The position numbers and the translations under genes are program-made. The notes below the pieces were generated by a model. The model was not told where the DNA came from, did not search any database, and saw only the letters and a list, made by a program, of their open reading frames with translations. Positions 44,315 to 52,430 of a DNA stretch of 64,000 nucleotides are shown one piece after another (within the stretch, counting starts at the first letter, position 1; every line of letters begins with the position of its first letter). The stretch is from Caldilineaceae bacterium (GTDB taxonomy: Bacteria > Chloroflexota > Anaerolineae > Caldilineales > Caldilineaceae): the NCBI GenBank assembly GCA_019637685.1, contig JAHBVF010000025.1, positions 1 through 64,000 on the forward strand, given 5' to 3'.

Positions 44315-46702
44315 TTATCTCCGCACACGGGGCAGATAAACGGCAGACGCTGGGGTCGGTGTGGCTGTGGGCGTTCCCTCAACCGGGGCGGTGGCCGACG
44401 GTGTGGGTGTCTTCGTTATTGTGTCTATCGGCGTAGGCGTGACGGTTGTCGTCGCGGTTGCTGTGGCCGTCGGTGTTGTGACCGGCTGCTCTGCCTTCCA
44501 CGCTTTCAACAGTTGGCGCAGGGCCTCCGGCGGATTTTGGGGCGCGGTATTGCCCTGCTGGTCTTTGTCGCTCAGGCCGTGGCAGGCCGCGCAGACCCGC
44601 ACCTCGCCAGGCTGGAAGGTGAGCCAGTAGCGCTCCCGCACCACACCGGTTCCGTCGCCGTCGGTCAGTTGCCAGCTCATCGCCCGCCGGGCCGGGACAA
44701 AGGCCGCCATCGACCCATCCGGGGCAATCTCCACAGCCGCCGGCACGTCATTGTCCAGGGTATTGGCGGCCACGGCTTCGGCGTCGTGCATCCATTGGGC
44801 CAACACCCGGCGACCGGGCCGGGGTTCGCTGTTGCCATAATTCAGCCCCCGGATCTGATCGGCCTGAAAGAGCTGCATATAGGCAATCTCGTAGACTTTC
44901 CCCGGTTTGCCGATTGTCTCCGCGCCGCCGCCCCGCACCCGCAGGTTGAAGGGTTGCTGGGTGTCGAAATCATCCCGCGCGGTCACATTGCGGCTGACGG
45001 CCAGGGCCAGATTGCGCTGGCGCATATAGGCCTGTAAATCGGCCAGCGCGACGCCCTCTTCGGCAAAAATCTGTTGCTCTGGCGCTTGCAAGGGCGTTGT
45101 GAATCGGGGGGGGCGGACCCGGGCGCGCACCTCCACGGGCTGCAATTCCCAGAGCGGTCCGCTGTAGGATACCTTCACATCGGGACTCCAAAAGCTGATG
45201 GTTTTGCTGATGCCCGCTGTGACTGCTGCCCCGGCCTGGAAGATGCCGTCGCCCCGGTCGGCCACAAAACGCAGACGAAAATCATAGCGGGAGCGGGGGC
45301 TGGTTGTGCTGCCTTCGTTGCGATCTGCCCGCGTCTCCGCAGTGTGGGTAGCAATCAGCCGCCCGTCGGAGAGGGGCAGCGGGTCCCGGTAGAGGCCCGA
45401 ATGATTGGCGCTGGGGTTTTCGCTGGGATTGGATGTCTCCCGGTGGGTGACGTAGACGACGGCGATGTGGTCGGCGTCCAGGGAAGGCGGTGCGTCCAGA
45501 TAGACGATCTGCCCGGCCGCGTGGGTCTGGAATTCGGGCGCGTCGACGCCGTAATAGCGGCCAGGGGTGGTGGGAGCTTCGCGGATTTGCAGAAGATTCT
45601 GAATTTCGTTGGGATTGAAGCGGCTGTATTGGCCGTAATATTCCACCAGATTGGGGTCATCGGTCAGGCTGGGCGGAATGTAGCCGTGCAATTCGTGGCG
45701 GCCCAGGTGGTTGAGCACTTCGCTTTCCGTGCCGTCTTCGTTGATTGTCCAGGGGAAGAAATGGTTGATGGTGTGGCCCCAAAGATTGGTCCCCACCAAA
45801 TCCCGGTCGGCGCGAGGCTCAGGATAGACCTCCGCCCGGCTGGACAGGTACACAGCGTTGGCGGCCTCGCTGCTGTAATTGAAGGTGCAATAGCCGCAAC
45901 TGCCCCCGTTGGCCTCGTCCAGATTGTCGCCATCGGCCTGCTGATCCCGCTGCAGATGATCCCATTGGGTAAAGATCACCCGCCCGTAGCTGTCGATGGA
46001 AGGGGTGAAATCACCGGATGGCGCGTGGTTGAGTTGGAAGAGGTCGCCCGTGGCCGGGTCCAGGCTCCACAGACCGCTGACCGTCGGTGCTTCCTCGTAT
46101 TCGTCCAGTTGGGGGTAGAGATGGCGTTCGCCGCTGCGGGGCCGGTCGGTGGTGAAAATAATGCGGTCGTCGGTTCCGTAGATGGGGCTGATGTTGTTGA
46201 AGTTGGCGGGCTGGTTGGGCACTTTTGTGATGACCGGCGTTTGGCCCTGCCCCAGCCCTGTGATTTCGTATAGCTGCCAGTAGAAGTTCAACACCTGATA
46301 CTGTTGGGTCGGCGCGCCGATGGCCATACTGAAAAGGGCCTTTGTCCCGTTCCAATGCACCGACGGGTCGCGCACGGCAATGGCGTTTGCTCCCTGCATC
46401 CCTTCGCTGCCATAGCCTGCGGCCGCGGTCAGGTTCTTCTGGCTGCCGTCGGGGTAGCGAATCCACAGGTCGCCGCCCCGGCCCGCGGCGTCCATACTGG
46501 CCTGGTGGTTGCCAAAGACCGAGCCGATCGTCGTGAAATCAGCGGTGATGGGGAATTGGGTGACAAAGAGGATGGGATTGGGCAGTTGGCTGCTCTGGCC
46601 GTGGACGGGGGATGGGCCTGCGGGGAAAGAGGCCAGGAAAACACACAGGGCAAACACAATATGCACAGCAAAACGATTGGCAAAGTGAGGGCTGGCGGGC
46701 AT
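44315..46702 (-). CDS. Secreted HzsA-like beta-propeller protein with c-heme motif
   Basis: A 795-residue secreted protein. After a signal peptide come propeller-like strands with GRVIFTQWDHLQRDQQ and LYPQLDEYEE, which I associate with hydrazine-synthase-alpha-related proteins; that relation is approximate. A single c-type heme motif CAACH lies about 90 residues from the C-terminus. A TPT/TAT-rich linker and a short terminal VYLPRVRR follow, a tail seen on many secreted proteins of this kind. It is not evidence for anammox metabolism. The ATG at 46702 follows AGGAG at 8 nt. Divergent from pepF. Confidence 0.65.
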   Translation of the reverse strand: MPASPHFANRFAVHIVFALCVFLASFPAGPSPVHGQSSQLPNPILFVTQFPITADFTTIGSVFGNHQASMDAAGRGGDLWIRYPDGSQKNLTAAAGYGSEGMQGANAIAVRDPSVHWNGTKALFSMAIGAPTQQYQVLNFYWQLYEITGLGQGQTPVITKVPNQPANFNNISPIYGTDDRIIFTTDRPRSGERHLYPQLDEYEEAPTVSGLWSLDPATGDLFQLNHAPSGDFTPSIDSYGRVIFTQWDHLQRDQQADGDNLDEANGGSCGYCTFNYSSEAANAVYLSSRAEVYPEPRADRDLVGTNLWGHTINHFFPWTINEDGTESEVLNHLGRHELHGYIPPSLTDDPNLVEYYGQYSRFNPNEIQNLLQIREAPTTPGRYYGVDAPEFQTHAAGQIVYLDAPPSLDADHIAVVYVTHRETSNPSENPSANHSGLYRDPLPLSDGRLIATHTAETRADRNEGSTTSPRSRYDFRLRFVADRGDGIFQAGAAVTAGISKTISFWSPDVKVSYSGPLWELQPVEVRARVRPPRFTTPLQAPEQQIFAEEGVALADLQAYMRQRNLALAVSRNVTARDDFDTQQPFNLRVRGGGAETIGKPGKVYEIAYMQLFQADQIRGLNYGNSEPRPGRRVLAQWMHDAEAVAANTLDNDVPAAVEIAPDGSMAAFVPARRAMSWQLTDGDGTGVVRERYWLTFQPGEVRVCAACHGLSDKDQQGNTAPQNPPEALRQLLKAWKAEQPVTTPTATATATTTVTPTPIDTITKTPTPSATAPVEGTPTATPTPASAVYLPRVRR

Positions 46703-46754
46703 AGACGGTTCTCCTGAACAAAGCAGCAGAATTAATTGGGCGGGGTGCAAGGCC

Positions 46755-46760
46755 AGTGTA
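46755..46760 (-). promoter_or_regulatory. Possible extended -10 of the HzsA-like gene
   Basis: Minus-strand TGATACACT gives an extended -10 (TACACT, 46760-46755) without a clear -35. It lies about 50 nt upstream of the ATG. Confidence 0.35.
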
Positions 46761-46783
46761 TCACAAAAGCATAGCGCCAAATG

Positions 46784-46812
46784 TTGCGCAAATCAAGACG
46801 GAAATGTATCCT
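46784..46812 (+). promoter_or_regulatory. Candidate promoter of pepF
   Basis: TTGCGC (46784-46789), 17-nt spacer, TATCCT (46807-46812), about 65 nt upstream of the pepF ATG. Confidence 0.45.
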
Positions 46813-46877
46813 ACGGCACACGCCAAACCGCGTCGGTTGGCCGGAAAAACCGATTCTCACCAAAGGACAATTTTTCA

Positions 46878-48686
46878 ATGACGAATACAACCACCCTTTT
46901 GCGCAAGGACGCGCCGGTGGAAAGCACCTGGGACGCGGCTTCGGTCTTCCCTTCCTGGGATGCCTGGCAGGCGGAATTTGAGGCGTTGCAGGCCGATCTG
47001 CCCAGCCTGACTGCCTTTGCCGGGCGATTGGGCGAAGGCCCGGCCAAAGTGGCAACCTGGCTGGAAGCCTCCAGCGCGTTCCGCCGGCGGGCGCTGCGGC
47101 TGCAACTCTACCCCTATATGCACACAGTTGTGGATACCGATGACGTGGCGGCCAAAGGCAAACTGGGCCAGGCGTCGGGATTGATGGGCCAGTTCAGCGC
47201 GGCCACAGCCTTCGCCGAGCCGGAGTTGATGGAACTGGGCGATACCCTGCGGGAGTGGGCGCAGCGTGAGCCGGGGTTGGCTGTCTATGCCCACTACTTC
47301 GACGATCTGTTGCGCCAGAAGGCCCACCGGCGCTCCGGCGAAGTGGAGGAGATTCTGGGAATGCTCAGCGATCCCTTCCGCACGGCCTTCCAGACCTTCA
47401 GTGAACTGACCAACAGCGATCTGAAATTTGCCGACGCGGTGGACAGCCAGGGCGCGGCCCATCCTGTGCGCCAGACGACCCTGCCGCCCACAGGCATTCA
47501 GGACAGCGACCGCACCCGACGGCGCACAGCCTGGGAGAGCTTCAGCGACGGCCATATCGCCATGCAGAACACCCTGGCCAGCAATTACATCGGCCACGTG
47601 AAACAGTCGGTCTTTAACGCGCGTGTGCGGGGCTACGACAGTGTGCTGGCTTCGATGTTGGAACCTTTCAATACGCCTCTTTCCGTCTTCCACACCCTAC
47701 TGAAGACCTTTCAGCAGCATCTGCCCGTCTGGCATCGCTATTGGGAGGCCAAACGGCGCATTCTCGGCGTGGAGACGATCCATCCCTACGACATTTGGGC
47801 GCCTATGGCGACAGAGCCGGTACAAGTGGACTACCGCCAGGCCGTGGCGTGGCTGATCGAAAGTCTGCGCCCCCTGGGGCAAGAATATACGGATGTCCTG
47901 GCCCGGGCCTGTGGCGAGGAGCGCTGGGTGGATTGGGCGCCCAACGCGGGCAAACGTCAGGGCGCGCAATCCTTGCGGGCCAAGAACGTGCATCCTTTTC
48001 TCTGGCTCAGCTATCAGAGCGATCTGCCCTCGGCCAGCTTTCTGGCCCACGAATTGGGCCACTCTATGCACAGCCACTTCTCCGACAGCAACCAGCCCGA
48101 ACTCTACAGCGATTACTCCATGACCGCGGCGGAGACAGCCTCCAACTTCAACCAGGCCCTGCTGCGGGCCTATCTGCTGGCCGAAAAGCCCAACGACGCC
48201 AACTTCCAACTGGCGCTGATCGACGAGGCGATGATTACCTTTCACCGCTACTTCTTTATTATGCCGACGCTGGCCCGTTTTGAGTTGGCGGTCTATACCC
48301 AGGCCGAGAAGAGCCAGCCCCTGACCGCTCACTTCTTCAACGACCTGTGCGCCGATCTCTTCGCTGAAGGCTATGGCGACGCGCTGAACGATGACCGCAC
48401 GCGCACGGCCAGCACCTGGTCCCAGTTTTTGCATCTGTATATGCCCTACTACACCTTCCAATATTCCGTGGGCATCAGCGCGGCCCACGCCATCGCCGAG
48501 GGGATTCAGGCGGGCGTAGACGGCGCGGCCGAGCGCTATCGGCAGTTCCTCAGCGCGGGCAGTTCGCTCTATCCCAAAGAATTGTTCGCGATGGCCGGGG
48601 TGGACCTGACCAGCCCCGCGCCGGTGGAGAAGACGTTTGGTGTGCTGGCGGGGATGGTGGAGCGGTTGGAACGGCTGGCTGGCTGA
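46878..48686 (+). CDS. pepF: M3-family oligoendopeptidase (PepF-like)
   Basis: A 602-residue zinc metallopeptidase of the M3B (PepF) group, which cleaves short peptides in the cytoplasm. The HELGHSMH motif supplies two zinc His and the catalytic Glu; the third ligand Glu is in MTAAETASNF, 20-25 residues later. No signal peptide. Full length. AAAGGA precedes the ATG. A related enzyme is at 58928, only distantly similar. Confidence 0.9.
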   Translation: MTNTTTLLRKDAPVESTWDAASVFPSWDAWQAEFEALQADLPSLTAFAGRLGEGPAKVATWLEASSAFRRRALRLQLYPYMHTVVDTDDVAAKGKLGQASGLMGQFSAATAFAEPELMELGDTLREWAQREPGLAVYAHYFDDLLRQKAHRRSGEVEEILGMLSDPFRTAFQTFSELTNSDLKFADAVDSQGAAHPVRQTTLPPTGIQDSDRTRRRTAWESFSDGHIAMQNTLASNYIGHVKQSVFNARVRGYDSVLASMLEPFNTPLSVFHTLLKTFQQHLPVWHRYWEAKRRILGVETIHPYDIWAPMATEPVQVDYRQAVAWLIESLRPLGQEYTDVLARACGEERWVDWAPNAGKRQGAQSLRAKNVHPFLWLSYQSDLPSASFLAHELGHSMHSHFSDSNQPELYSDYSMTAAETASNFNQALLRAYLLAEKPNDANFQLALIDEAMITFHRYFFIMPTLARFELAVYTQAEKSQPLTAHFFNDLCADLFAEGYGDALNDDRTRTASTWSQFLHLYMPYYTFQYSVGISAAHAIAEGIQAGVDGAAERYRQFLSAGSSLYPKELFAMAGVDLTSPAPVEKTFGVLAGMVERLERLAG

Positions 48687-48726
48687 GGGGAGAAAGAGCA
48701 CCGGTATGGGTATTCGATTGATCGCC

Positions 48727-49254
48727 TTATTCAATCTGACTGATGACCCGACCGGGACTGGTAAAGGAAAGCCCCTGTGTGCCCGAAGTACTGAGCATCA
48801 GCGCCTCCACAACCGGTTCGTATACAGGCTGCTCAGCCACCCATTCCACAATAAAATTTGTGCCTACACCACCGGTCTGTTCGCCAGCATCCACAAAGAA
48901 ATCAGCCGAAGCCATTGCCCCCAACTGTTGCGGCTGGGACAAATACTCTCGCACCATTTGACCATCTGTGTTGTAGTAGCGCACGGAAGTCAGAATAATC
49001 GGATAGGTGAAATCGGCGTTGTGGACAGCCAGTGTGACAGCCAACTCAATGGTTCGGTCCTGGCTGGCATAGTGAATCTCGGAATAGGCGGGCACAAAAA
49101 TTGTCTGACCTGTGGTGATGTCCAGGTCTTGAATCACAACGGCTGGATTGTCCGGCAGTGGCGTGGCTGCTGGCTGTCCGTTTTGCGGAGTGCAGCCAGT
49201 CAGAAAAATAATTGTCAGTATCAACAGCAGTCGTCGACGGTAAGCGGGTCGCAT
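48727..49254 (-). CDS. DUF3124 lipoprotein
   Basis: A 175-residue predicted lipoprotein (Cys21 in FLTGC). It matches the DUF3124 family pattern: FVPAYSEIHY, ELAVTLAVHNAD, VRYYNTDGQMVREYL, GGVGTNFIVEW, and LSTSGTQGLSF. Function unknown; probably an extracytoplasmic beta-sandwich. Convergent with pepF. Confidence 0.8.
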   Translation of the reverse strand: MRPAYRRRLLLILTIIFLTGCTPQNGQPAATPLPDNPAVVIQDLDITTGQTIFVPAYSEIHYASQDRTIELAVTLAVHNADFTYPIILTSVRYYNTDGQMVREYLSQPQQLGAMASADFFVDAGEQTGGVGTNFIVEWVAEQPVYEPVVEALMLSTSGTQGLSFTSPGRVISQIE

Positions 49255-49397
49255 CTGTTCTCTCAGCTCTGTGGGAAGAAAATTTTTGTGGGGCGTGGCA
49301 GCACCCGCAGCTTTGTGTTAACGGGGATGGTTCAGGCAAAAAGAGGGGAGGAAAGGTAAATTCTAATGCTGCACTTCTATGTTGAAGTCCTTTCGAC

Positions 49398-49691
49398 CTA
49401 TAATACAGCCAACGTCTGATTTGTTCCTTTTACAACAGAAGTAGTGTTGCTCGTGACAAGTTGATATAGCACGTCTGGACAAAAATCGACTTCATTCGGC
49501 CATATTAACGTCCCAGATATTGGATCAACGACCACTTGCTTGAAGAATTCAATGTCTTCCAGTGGCTTAAAAACGCCTCCACGTCCTACTATTTTCTGGC
49601 GGAAATCGATGATTCCTTCCGTTTTATTCGTAAACCGAAGTTTCAAACGATACCCGTCCAGATAGGATACACTCTTCACTCTTGGCAACAT
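49398..49691 (-). CDS. DUF2442 protein (antitoxin-like)
   Basis: A 97-residue DUF2442 protein (PRVKSVSYLDGYRLKLRFTN, GTLIWPNEVDFCPDVLYQL). DUF2442 genes usually pair with DUF4160 genes, as here, and are regarded as toxin-antitoxin-like modules; the biochemical role is unproven. The ATG at 49691 has GGAG at 8 nt; a GTG at 49700 is less likely. Confidence 0.8.
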   Translation of the reverse strand: MLPRVKSVSYLDGYRLKLRFTNKTEGIIDFRQKIVGRGGVFKPLEDIEFFKQVVVDPISGTLIWPNEVDFCPDVLYQLVTSNTTSVVKGTNQTLAVL

Positions 49692-49702
49692 CAATATCAC
49701 TC

Positions 49703-49963
49703 CTATCTCAACGGCGGAATCTTACGCGGTGGATTATCGTTACGCATGAGTTCCCAGTTTTCCAATAACTGCTTTTGGTGTAAAGCCGCCCATTCCATCG
49801 TTAACCCCAATACGCGGCCTGAAAGCTTGCCTTCGATTAGCGCGAGTGGTGAGATGCCGATTTGCCCTTCATTCTTGCCGTAAATGGCGTGAAAATGAGG
49901 AGGGTTATGTTCATCGTAGTACATGTAGATCGAAATCCCGAAAAACTGGCTGATCTGAGGCAT
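49703..49963 (-). CDS. DUF4160 protein (toxin-like partner)
   Basis: An 86-residue DUF4160 protein (FFGISIYMYYDEHNPPHFHA, then GRVLGLTMEWAALHQKQLL). It is encoded 11 bp upstream of its DUF2442 partner. It has its own promoter at 50035-50063, next to the first island repeat. Confidence 0.82.
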   Translation of the reverse strand: MPQISQFFGISIYMYYDEHNPPHFHAIYGKNEGQIGISPLALIEGKLSGRVLGLTMEWAALHQKQLLENWELMRNDNPPRKIPPLR

Positions 49964-50034
49964 TCCTCTTCACCCTTTGCGCCATCTTACTGATGTCTAC
50001 GCAGTTTGTGCAATCAGGAGCTTTCTCTGCCTTC

Positions 50035-50063
50035 ACTATACAATTCCGTTCTCCCGCTGTCAA
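50035..50063 (-). promoter_or_regulatory. Consensus promoter of the DUF4160/DUF2442 pair
   Basis: Minus strand TTGACA (50063-50058), 17-nt spacer ending TTG, TATAGT (50040-50035). The same hexamers and spacing recur before the BrnT pair. Repeat R1 begins 9 nt upstream. Confidence 0.75.
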
Positions 50064-50072
50064 AAGGACAAT

Positions 50073-50222
50073 CCGAATCGATTCGGCGGGCGGGGATAGC
50101 GGCGCGGCGGGAGGCGTTGACGGGACAGCGACCAACCAGCGCCGGTTGAAACCAACGCCTGCTATGGAAAGTGCGTTGAAACCCACTGGCACGGGCATCC
50201 CAACCCCTTTCAATGGGTTTCC
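50073..50222. repeat. Island repeat R1
   Basis: An imperfect repeat unit starting with the palindrome CCGAATCGATTCGG and a CGGGCGG tract. It continues through GTTGACGGGACAGCGACC, GGTTGAAACC, AGTGCGTTGAAACCCACTGG and CGGGCATCCCAACC to a TTTCAATGGGTTT end. Here the terminal AACCCGTT/AACGGGTT hairpin is slightly decayed. Confidence 0.85.
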
Positions 50223-50245
50223 CATAGCTGCCACAGCCGCAGCCG

Positions 50246-50405
50246 CCGAATTGACTCGGCGGCGGGTGTGCTGGTGGGGATGGCGGCGCGGTTGGAGGAG
50301 TTGACGGGACAGCCAGCGACCAGCACCGGATGAAACCGACGCCCGCTACGAAAAGTGCGCTGAAACCCACTGGTACGGACATCCCAACCCGTTTCAACGG
50401 GTTTC
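50246..50405. repeat. Island repeat R2
   Basis: Second copy, with the CCGAATTGACTCGG palindrome, a GGCGCGG...GTTGACGGGACAG middle, the AAAGTGCGCTGAAACCCACT core, and a perfect AACCCGTT-TC-AACGGGTT terminal hairpin. Confidence 0.85.
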
Positions 50406-50416
50406 CTATAATAGCC

Positions 50417-50535
50417 GCCGAATTGATTCGGCGGGCGGACCAGCGAACGACTAGCACCGGTTGAAACCGACGCCTGCTACGCAAAGTGCGTTGAAACGCA
50501 CTGGCACGGGCATCCCAACCCGTTTCAACGGGTTT
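50417..50535. repeat. Island repeat R3
   Basis: Shorter third copy lacking the GTTGACGGGACAG middle section. The AAATTGATTCGGCGGGCGGG edge of a further unit follows at 50552-50571, directly before the next gene pair. Confidence 0.85.
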
Positions 50536-50573
50536 GCTGTCGCAGACACCAAATTGATTCGGCGGGCGGGTTA

Positions 50574-50786
50574 CTACGCCGCAACCGGTGTCAATGTAAA
50601 TACCTGCGCCATCTTTGCCGCACGAACCAGATTGCCCGTTCGCAATGCTTGACGGATATCGTCCAGTCGGTACGCATCGGCCAACGACAGATAGGGTGAC
50701 CAGCCATCGTCTGTATAGATTAGCTCAATTTCAACCTGCGCAACGTATTCGCCTTCATGGATGTATTTCGTCTGCTTTCTTTTCAT
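50574..50786 (-). CDS. Small partner of DUF4258 protein (antitoxin-like)
   Basis: A 70-residue protein (KQTKYIHEGEYVAQVEIELI, then GWSPYLSLADAYRLDDIRQA). I recall this family being encoded beside DUF4258 proteins; it has no assigned function. The ATG overlaps the DUF4258 stop (TGATG) with AGGAA upstream, so the two are translated together. Confidence 0.7.
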   Translation of the reverse strand: MKRKQTKYIHEGEYVAQVEIELIYTDDGWSPYLSLADAYRLDDIRQALRTGNLVRAAKMAQVFTLTPVAA

Positions 50787-51109
50787 CACGATTTCCTGTT
50801 CAAGAAGTCATCCGTCCACCGTTCAGGATCAGGGCGATATGCGGTGATGACGACGGCGGGAGAGCTTTTTCCCTTTGGAATTCCCCACACTACGTGGATT
50901 GGGTCCCCTTTTGCATCCCGCTGAAGAACCAAAACACACGGCCCTTTGTGAAAGTCAGGGTAATCTTCCACCACAACACCGAGTTTGGCCCCTTCCACAA
51001 TACTTCGTGCATATAGACCGTCATTGGCAAGCTCATCATAGCCATGCTCTGACACACGAACCTCACCATTACGTATCAGTTCGATGATCTGTCCGAATGT
51101 CTCACTCAT
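50786..51109 (-). CDS. DUF4258 protein (toxin-like)
   Basis: A 107-residue DUF4258-type protein (VRVSEHGYDELANDG, then HVVWGI and PAVVITAYRPDPERW). The fold is BrnT/RelE-like by family, so it is a candidate RNase toxin. An extended -10 (TGTTATAAT) and an upstream terminator make the pair an independent unit. Confidence 0.8.
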   Translation of the reverse strand: MSETFGQIIELIRNGEVRVSEHGYDELANDGLYARSIVEGAKLGVVVEDYPDFHKGPCVLVLQRDAKGDPIHVVWGIPKGKSSPAVVITAYRPDPERWTDDFLNRKS

Positions 51110-51153
51110 ATTACGATTGTGTCTCGCTTCAGTGCAACGCGGATTCTGTTGCC

Positions 51154-51159
51154 ATTATA
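51154..51159 (-). promoter_or_regulatory. Extended -10 promoter of the DUF4258 pair
   Basis: Minus strand TGTTATAATGG gives TGn plus perfect TATAAT (51159-51154), about 45 nt upstream of the ATG. No good -35, as usual for extended -10 promoters. Confidence 0.6.
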
Positions 51160-51163
51160 ACAG

Positions 51164-51192
51164 AAAAGTCGAGCGTGGGCTGCTCGACTTTT
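51164..51192. terminator. Perfect 11-bp terminator isolating the DUF4258 pair
   Basis: AAAAGTCGAGC (51164-51174) and GCTCGACTTTT (51182-51192) with a 7-nt loop. It would stop transcription from the BrnT pair just before the DUF4258 promoter. Confidence 0.8.
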
Positions 51193-51220
51193 GCCGCTAG
51201 AGAATACCCTCGCTGTGCTA

Positions 51221-51415
51221 ACGGGGATAGCGGCGCGGCCGGAAGCATTGACGGGACAGCGAGCGACAAGCGCCGTTGAAACCGACGCCTGCTACGAAAA
51301 GTGCGTTGAAACCCACTGGCACAGGCATCCCAACCCGTTTCAACGGGTTTCCCCCAGCTGCCACAGCCGCAGACACCGAATTGATTCGGCGGGCAGCGGT
51401 GTGCTGGCGGGGAAA
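51221..51415. repeat. Island repeat R4
   Basis: Full-length copy: GGGGATAGCGGCGCGG, GACGGGACAGCGAGCGAC, the AAAGTGCGTTGAAACCCACT core, perfect terminal hairpin AACCCGTTTCAACGGGTT, then AGCCGCAGACACCGAATTGA and a CGGCGGGCAG edge. The 51110-51421 gap holds nothing else except the promoter and terminator listed. Confidence 0.85.
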
Positions 51416-51421
51416 TGGTTT

Positions 51422-51709
51422 TTATTCTTGTCCGCTTGGGACGGGGGGTGCTGTACGCGGCTTGCGCCGTCGCTTCGGATTGGTAGTGGGCAAATTCTGG
51501 GCAGCGGTTGCCAATACACGCAACGCTTCATTCACCGCCTCTGAAGTGGGGAAGATAACAGCAATATCTGGATCGAGTACGACCATCAATTGCTCCTGGG
51601 CAAGGCGCGCTGCAAAACGATTCGGTTTTGCTCTGTCATAATCGAAGTCGTAGTGGGCTTTTAGCTCAGCAACTTCCACATTCTCTGGTTTATCTTCTTG
51701 TATATTCAT
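51422..51709 (-). CDS. BrnT-associated antitoxin-like protein
   Basis: A 95-residue protein: HYDFDYDRAKPNRFA, then LMVVLDPDIAVIFPTSEAVN and a basic Pro-rich tail. It follows a BrnT-like gene with a short overlap, as antitoxins do; it is not a canonical BrnA. The start ATG at 51709 overlaps the toxin 3' end; a GTG at 51724 is an alternative. Confidence 0.7.
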   Translation of the reverse strand: MNIQEDKPENVEVAELKAHYDFDYDRAKPNRFAARLAQEQLMVVLDPDIAVIFPTSEAVNEALRVLATAAQNLPTTNPKRRRKPRTAPPVPSGQE

Positions 51710-51977
51710 AGGCTCTCTGTTCACTTACATCTGCTTTGCGAGCGCTAATAATACGAATCACATCTTCCCGTTCCGTGAACGATACGATCAACAATCGGCT
51801 CTGGGCCGAATAGCCGATGATTAACTCGCGATATTCTTCGTCCGAATGTTCGTCATCGTCAAAAATATAGGCTGTCGGATCACGAAAAACAGTGGCGGCT
51901 TCTTCAAACGTGACGCCGTCATGCGCTTTGGGATTGCGGACAGCTTTATCTCTGTCCCAAGAAAATCGTATACTCAT
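51690..51977 (-). CDS. brnT: BrnT-family toxin
   Basis: A 95-residue BrnT-type RNase toxin: FSWDRDKAVRNPKAHDGVTF, EEAATVFRDPTAYIFDD, then SRLLIVSFTEREDVIRIISA and a terminal RRAYE-like RAYEYTRR. BrnT proteins adopt a RelE-like fold. It is transcribed from a consensus promoter at 52044-52072. Confidence 0.85.
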   Translation of the reverse strand: MSIRFSWDRDKAVRNPKAHDGVTFEEAATVFRDPTAYIFDDDEHSDEEYRELIIGYSAQSRLLIVSFTEREDVIRIISARKADVSEQRAYEYTRR

Positions 51978-52043
51978 TGGGGTAGAATATCACGCTTGGC
52001 AGACAATCGGAATGCCCGTCGCGGCTGATCGGCTTCGTGACCC

Positions 52044-52072
52044 ACTATACAGCCCTGTGATTCCAGTGTCAA
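52044..52072 (-). promoter_or_regulatory. Consensus promoter of the BrnT pair
   Basis: Minus strand TTGACA (52072-52067), 17-nt spacer ending CTG, TATAGT (52049-52044). Repeat R5 begins 4 nt upstream. Confidence 0.8.
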
Positions 52073-52076
52073 GACG

Positions 52077-52207
52077 CCGAATTGATTCGGCGGGCGGGTG
52101 TGCTGGCGGGGACAGCGAGCGACCAGCACCGGCTGAAACCGAAGCCTGTTACGAAAAATGCGTTGAAACCCACTGACACGGCAATCCCAACCCGTTTCAA
52201 CGGGTTT
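52077..52207. repeat. Island repeat R5
   Basis: CCGAATTGATTCGG palindrome, GTGTGCTGGCGGGGACAGCG, GAAAAATGCGTTGAAACCCA core, and perfect terminal hairpin AACCCGTTTCAACGGGTT. Confidence 0.85.
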
Positions 52208-52232
52208 GCCAAAGCTGCCACAGCCGCAGACA

Positions 52233-52350
52233 CCGAATTGATTCGACGGGCGGGACAGCGAGCGACAAGCGCCGTTGAAACCGACGCCTGCTACGCAAAG
52301 TGCGTTGAAACCCACTGGGACGGGCATCCCAACCCGTTGAAACGGGTTTC
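52233..52350. repeat. Island repeat R6
   Basis: CCGAATTGATTCGACGGG edge, GACAGCGAGCGACAAGCGCC, AAAGTGCGTTGAAACCCACT core, and terminal hairpin CCCGTTGAAACGGG, with GTTGAAAC in place of GTTTCAAC. It lies about 80 nt beyond the end of the pAgo operon; nothing else is seen between. Confidence 0.85.
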
Positions 52351-52430
52351 CCGGCCCGGTCGCAGACTTGGATGCGTCAGCGAGAAGAGAGGAGAAGGAA
52401 CAATTTATTTGCTCTACCAAACACGAGGGC

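Noticed and set aside
44315-46702. Evidence of anammox hydrazine metabolism
   Set aside because: Only one loosely HzsA-like protein with a single heme motif; no hzsB, hzsC, hdh or related genes nearby.
49993-50484. Open frames within repeats R1-R3 on both strands
   Set aside because: They are translations of repeat DNA, recur with each copy, and have no RBS or domain.
50073-52350. R1-R6 considered as a CRISPR array because of GTTGAAAC-like motifs
   Set aside because: Units are 120-190 bp, imperfect and irregularly spaced, with genes between them. No short exact repeats with uniform spacers and no cas genes.
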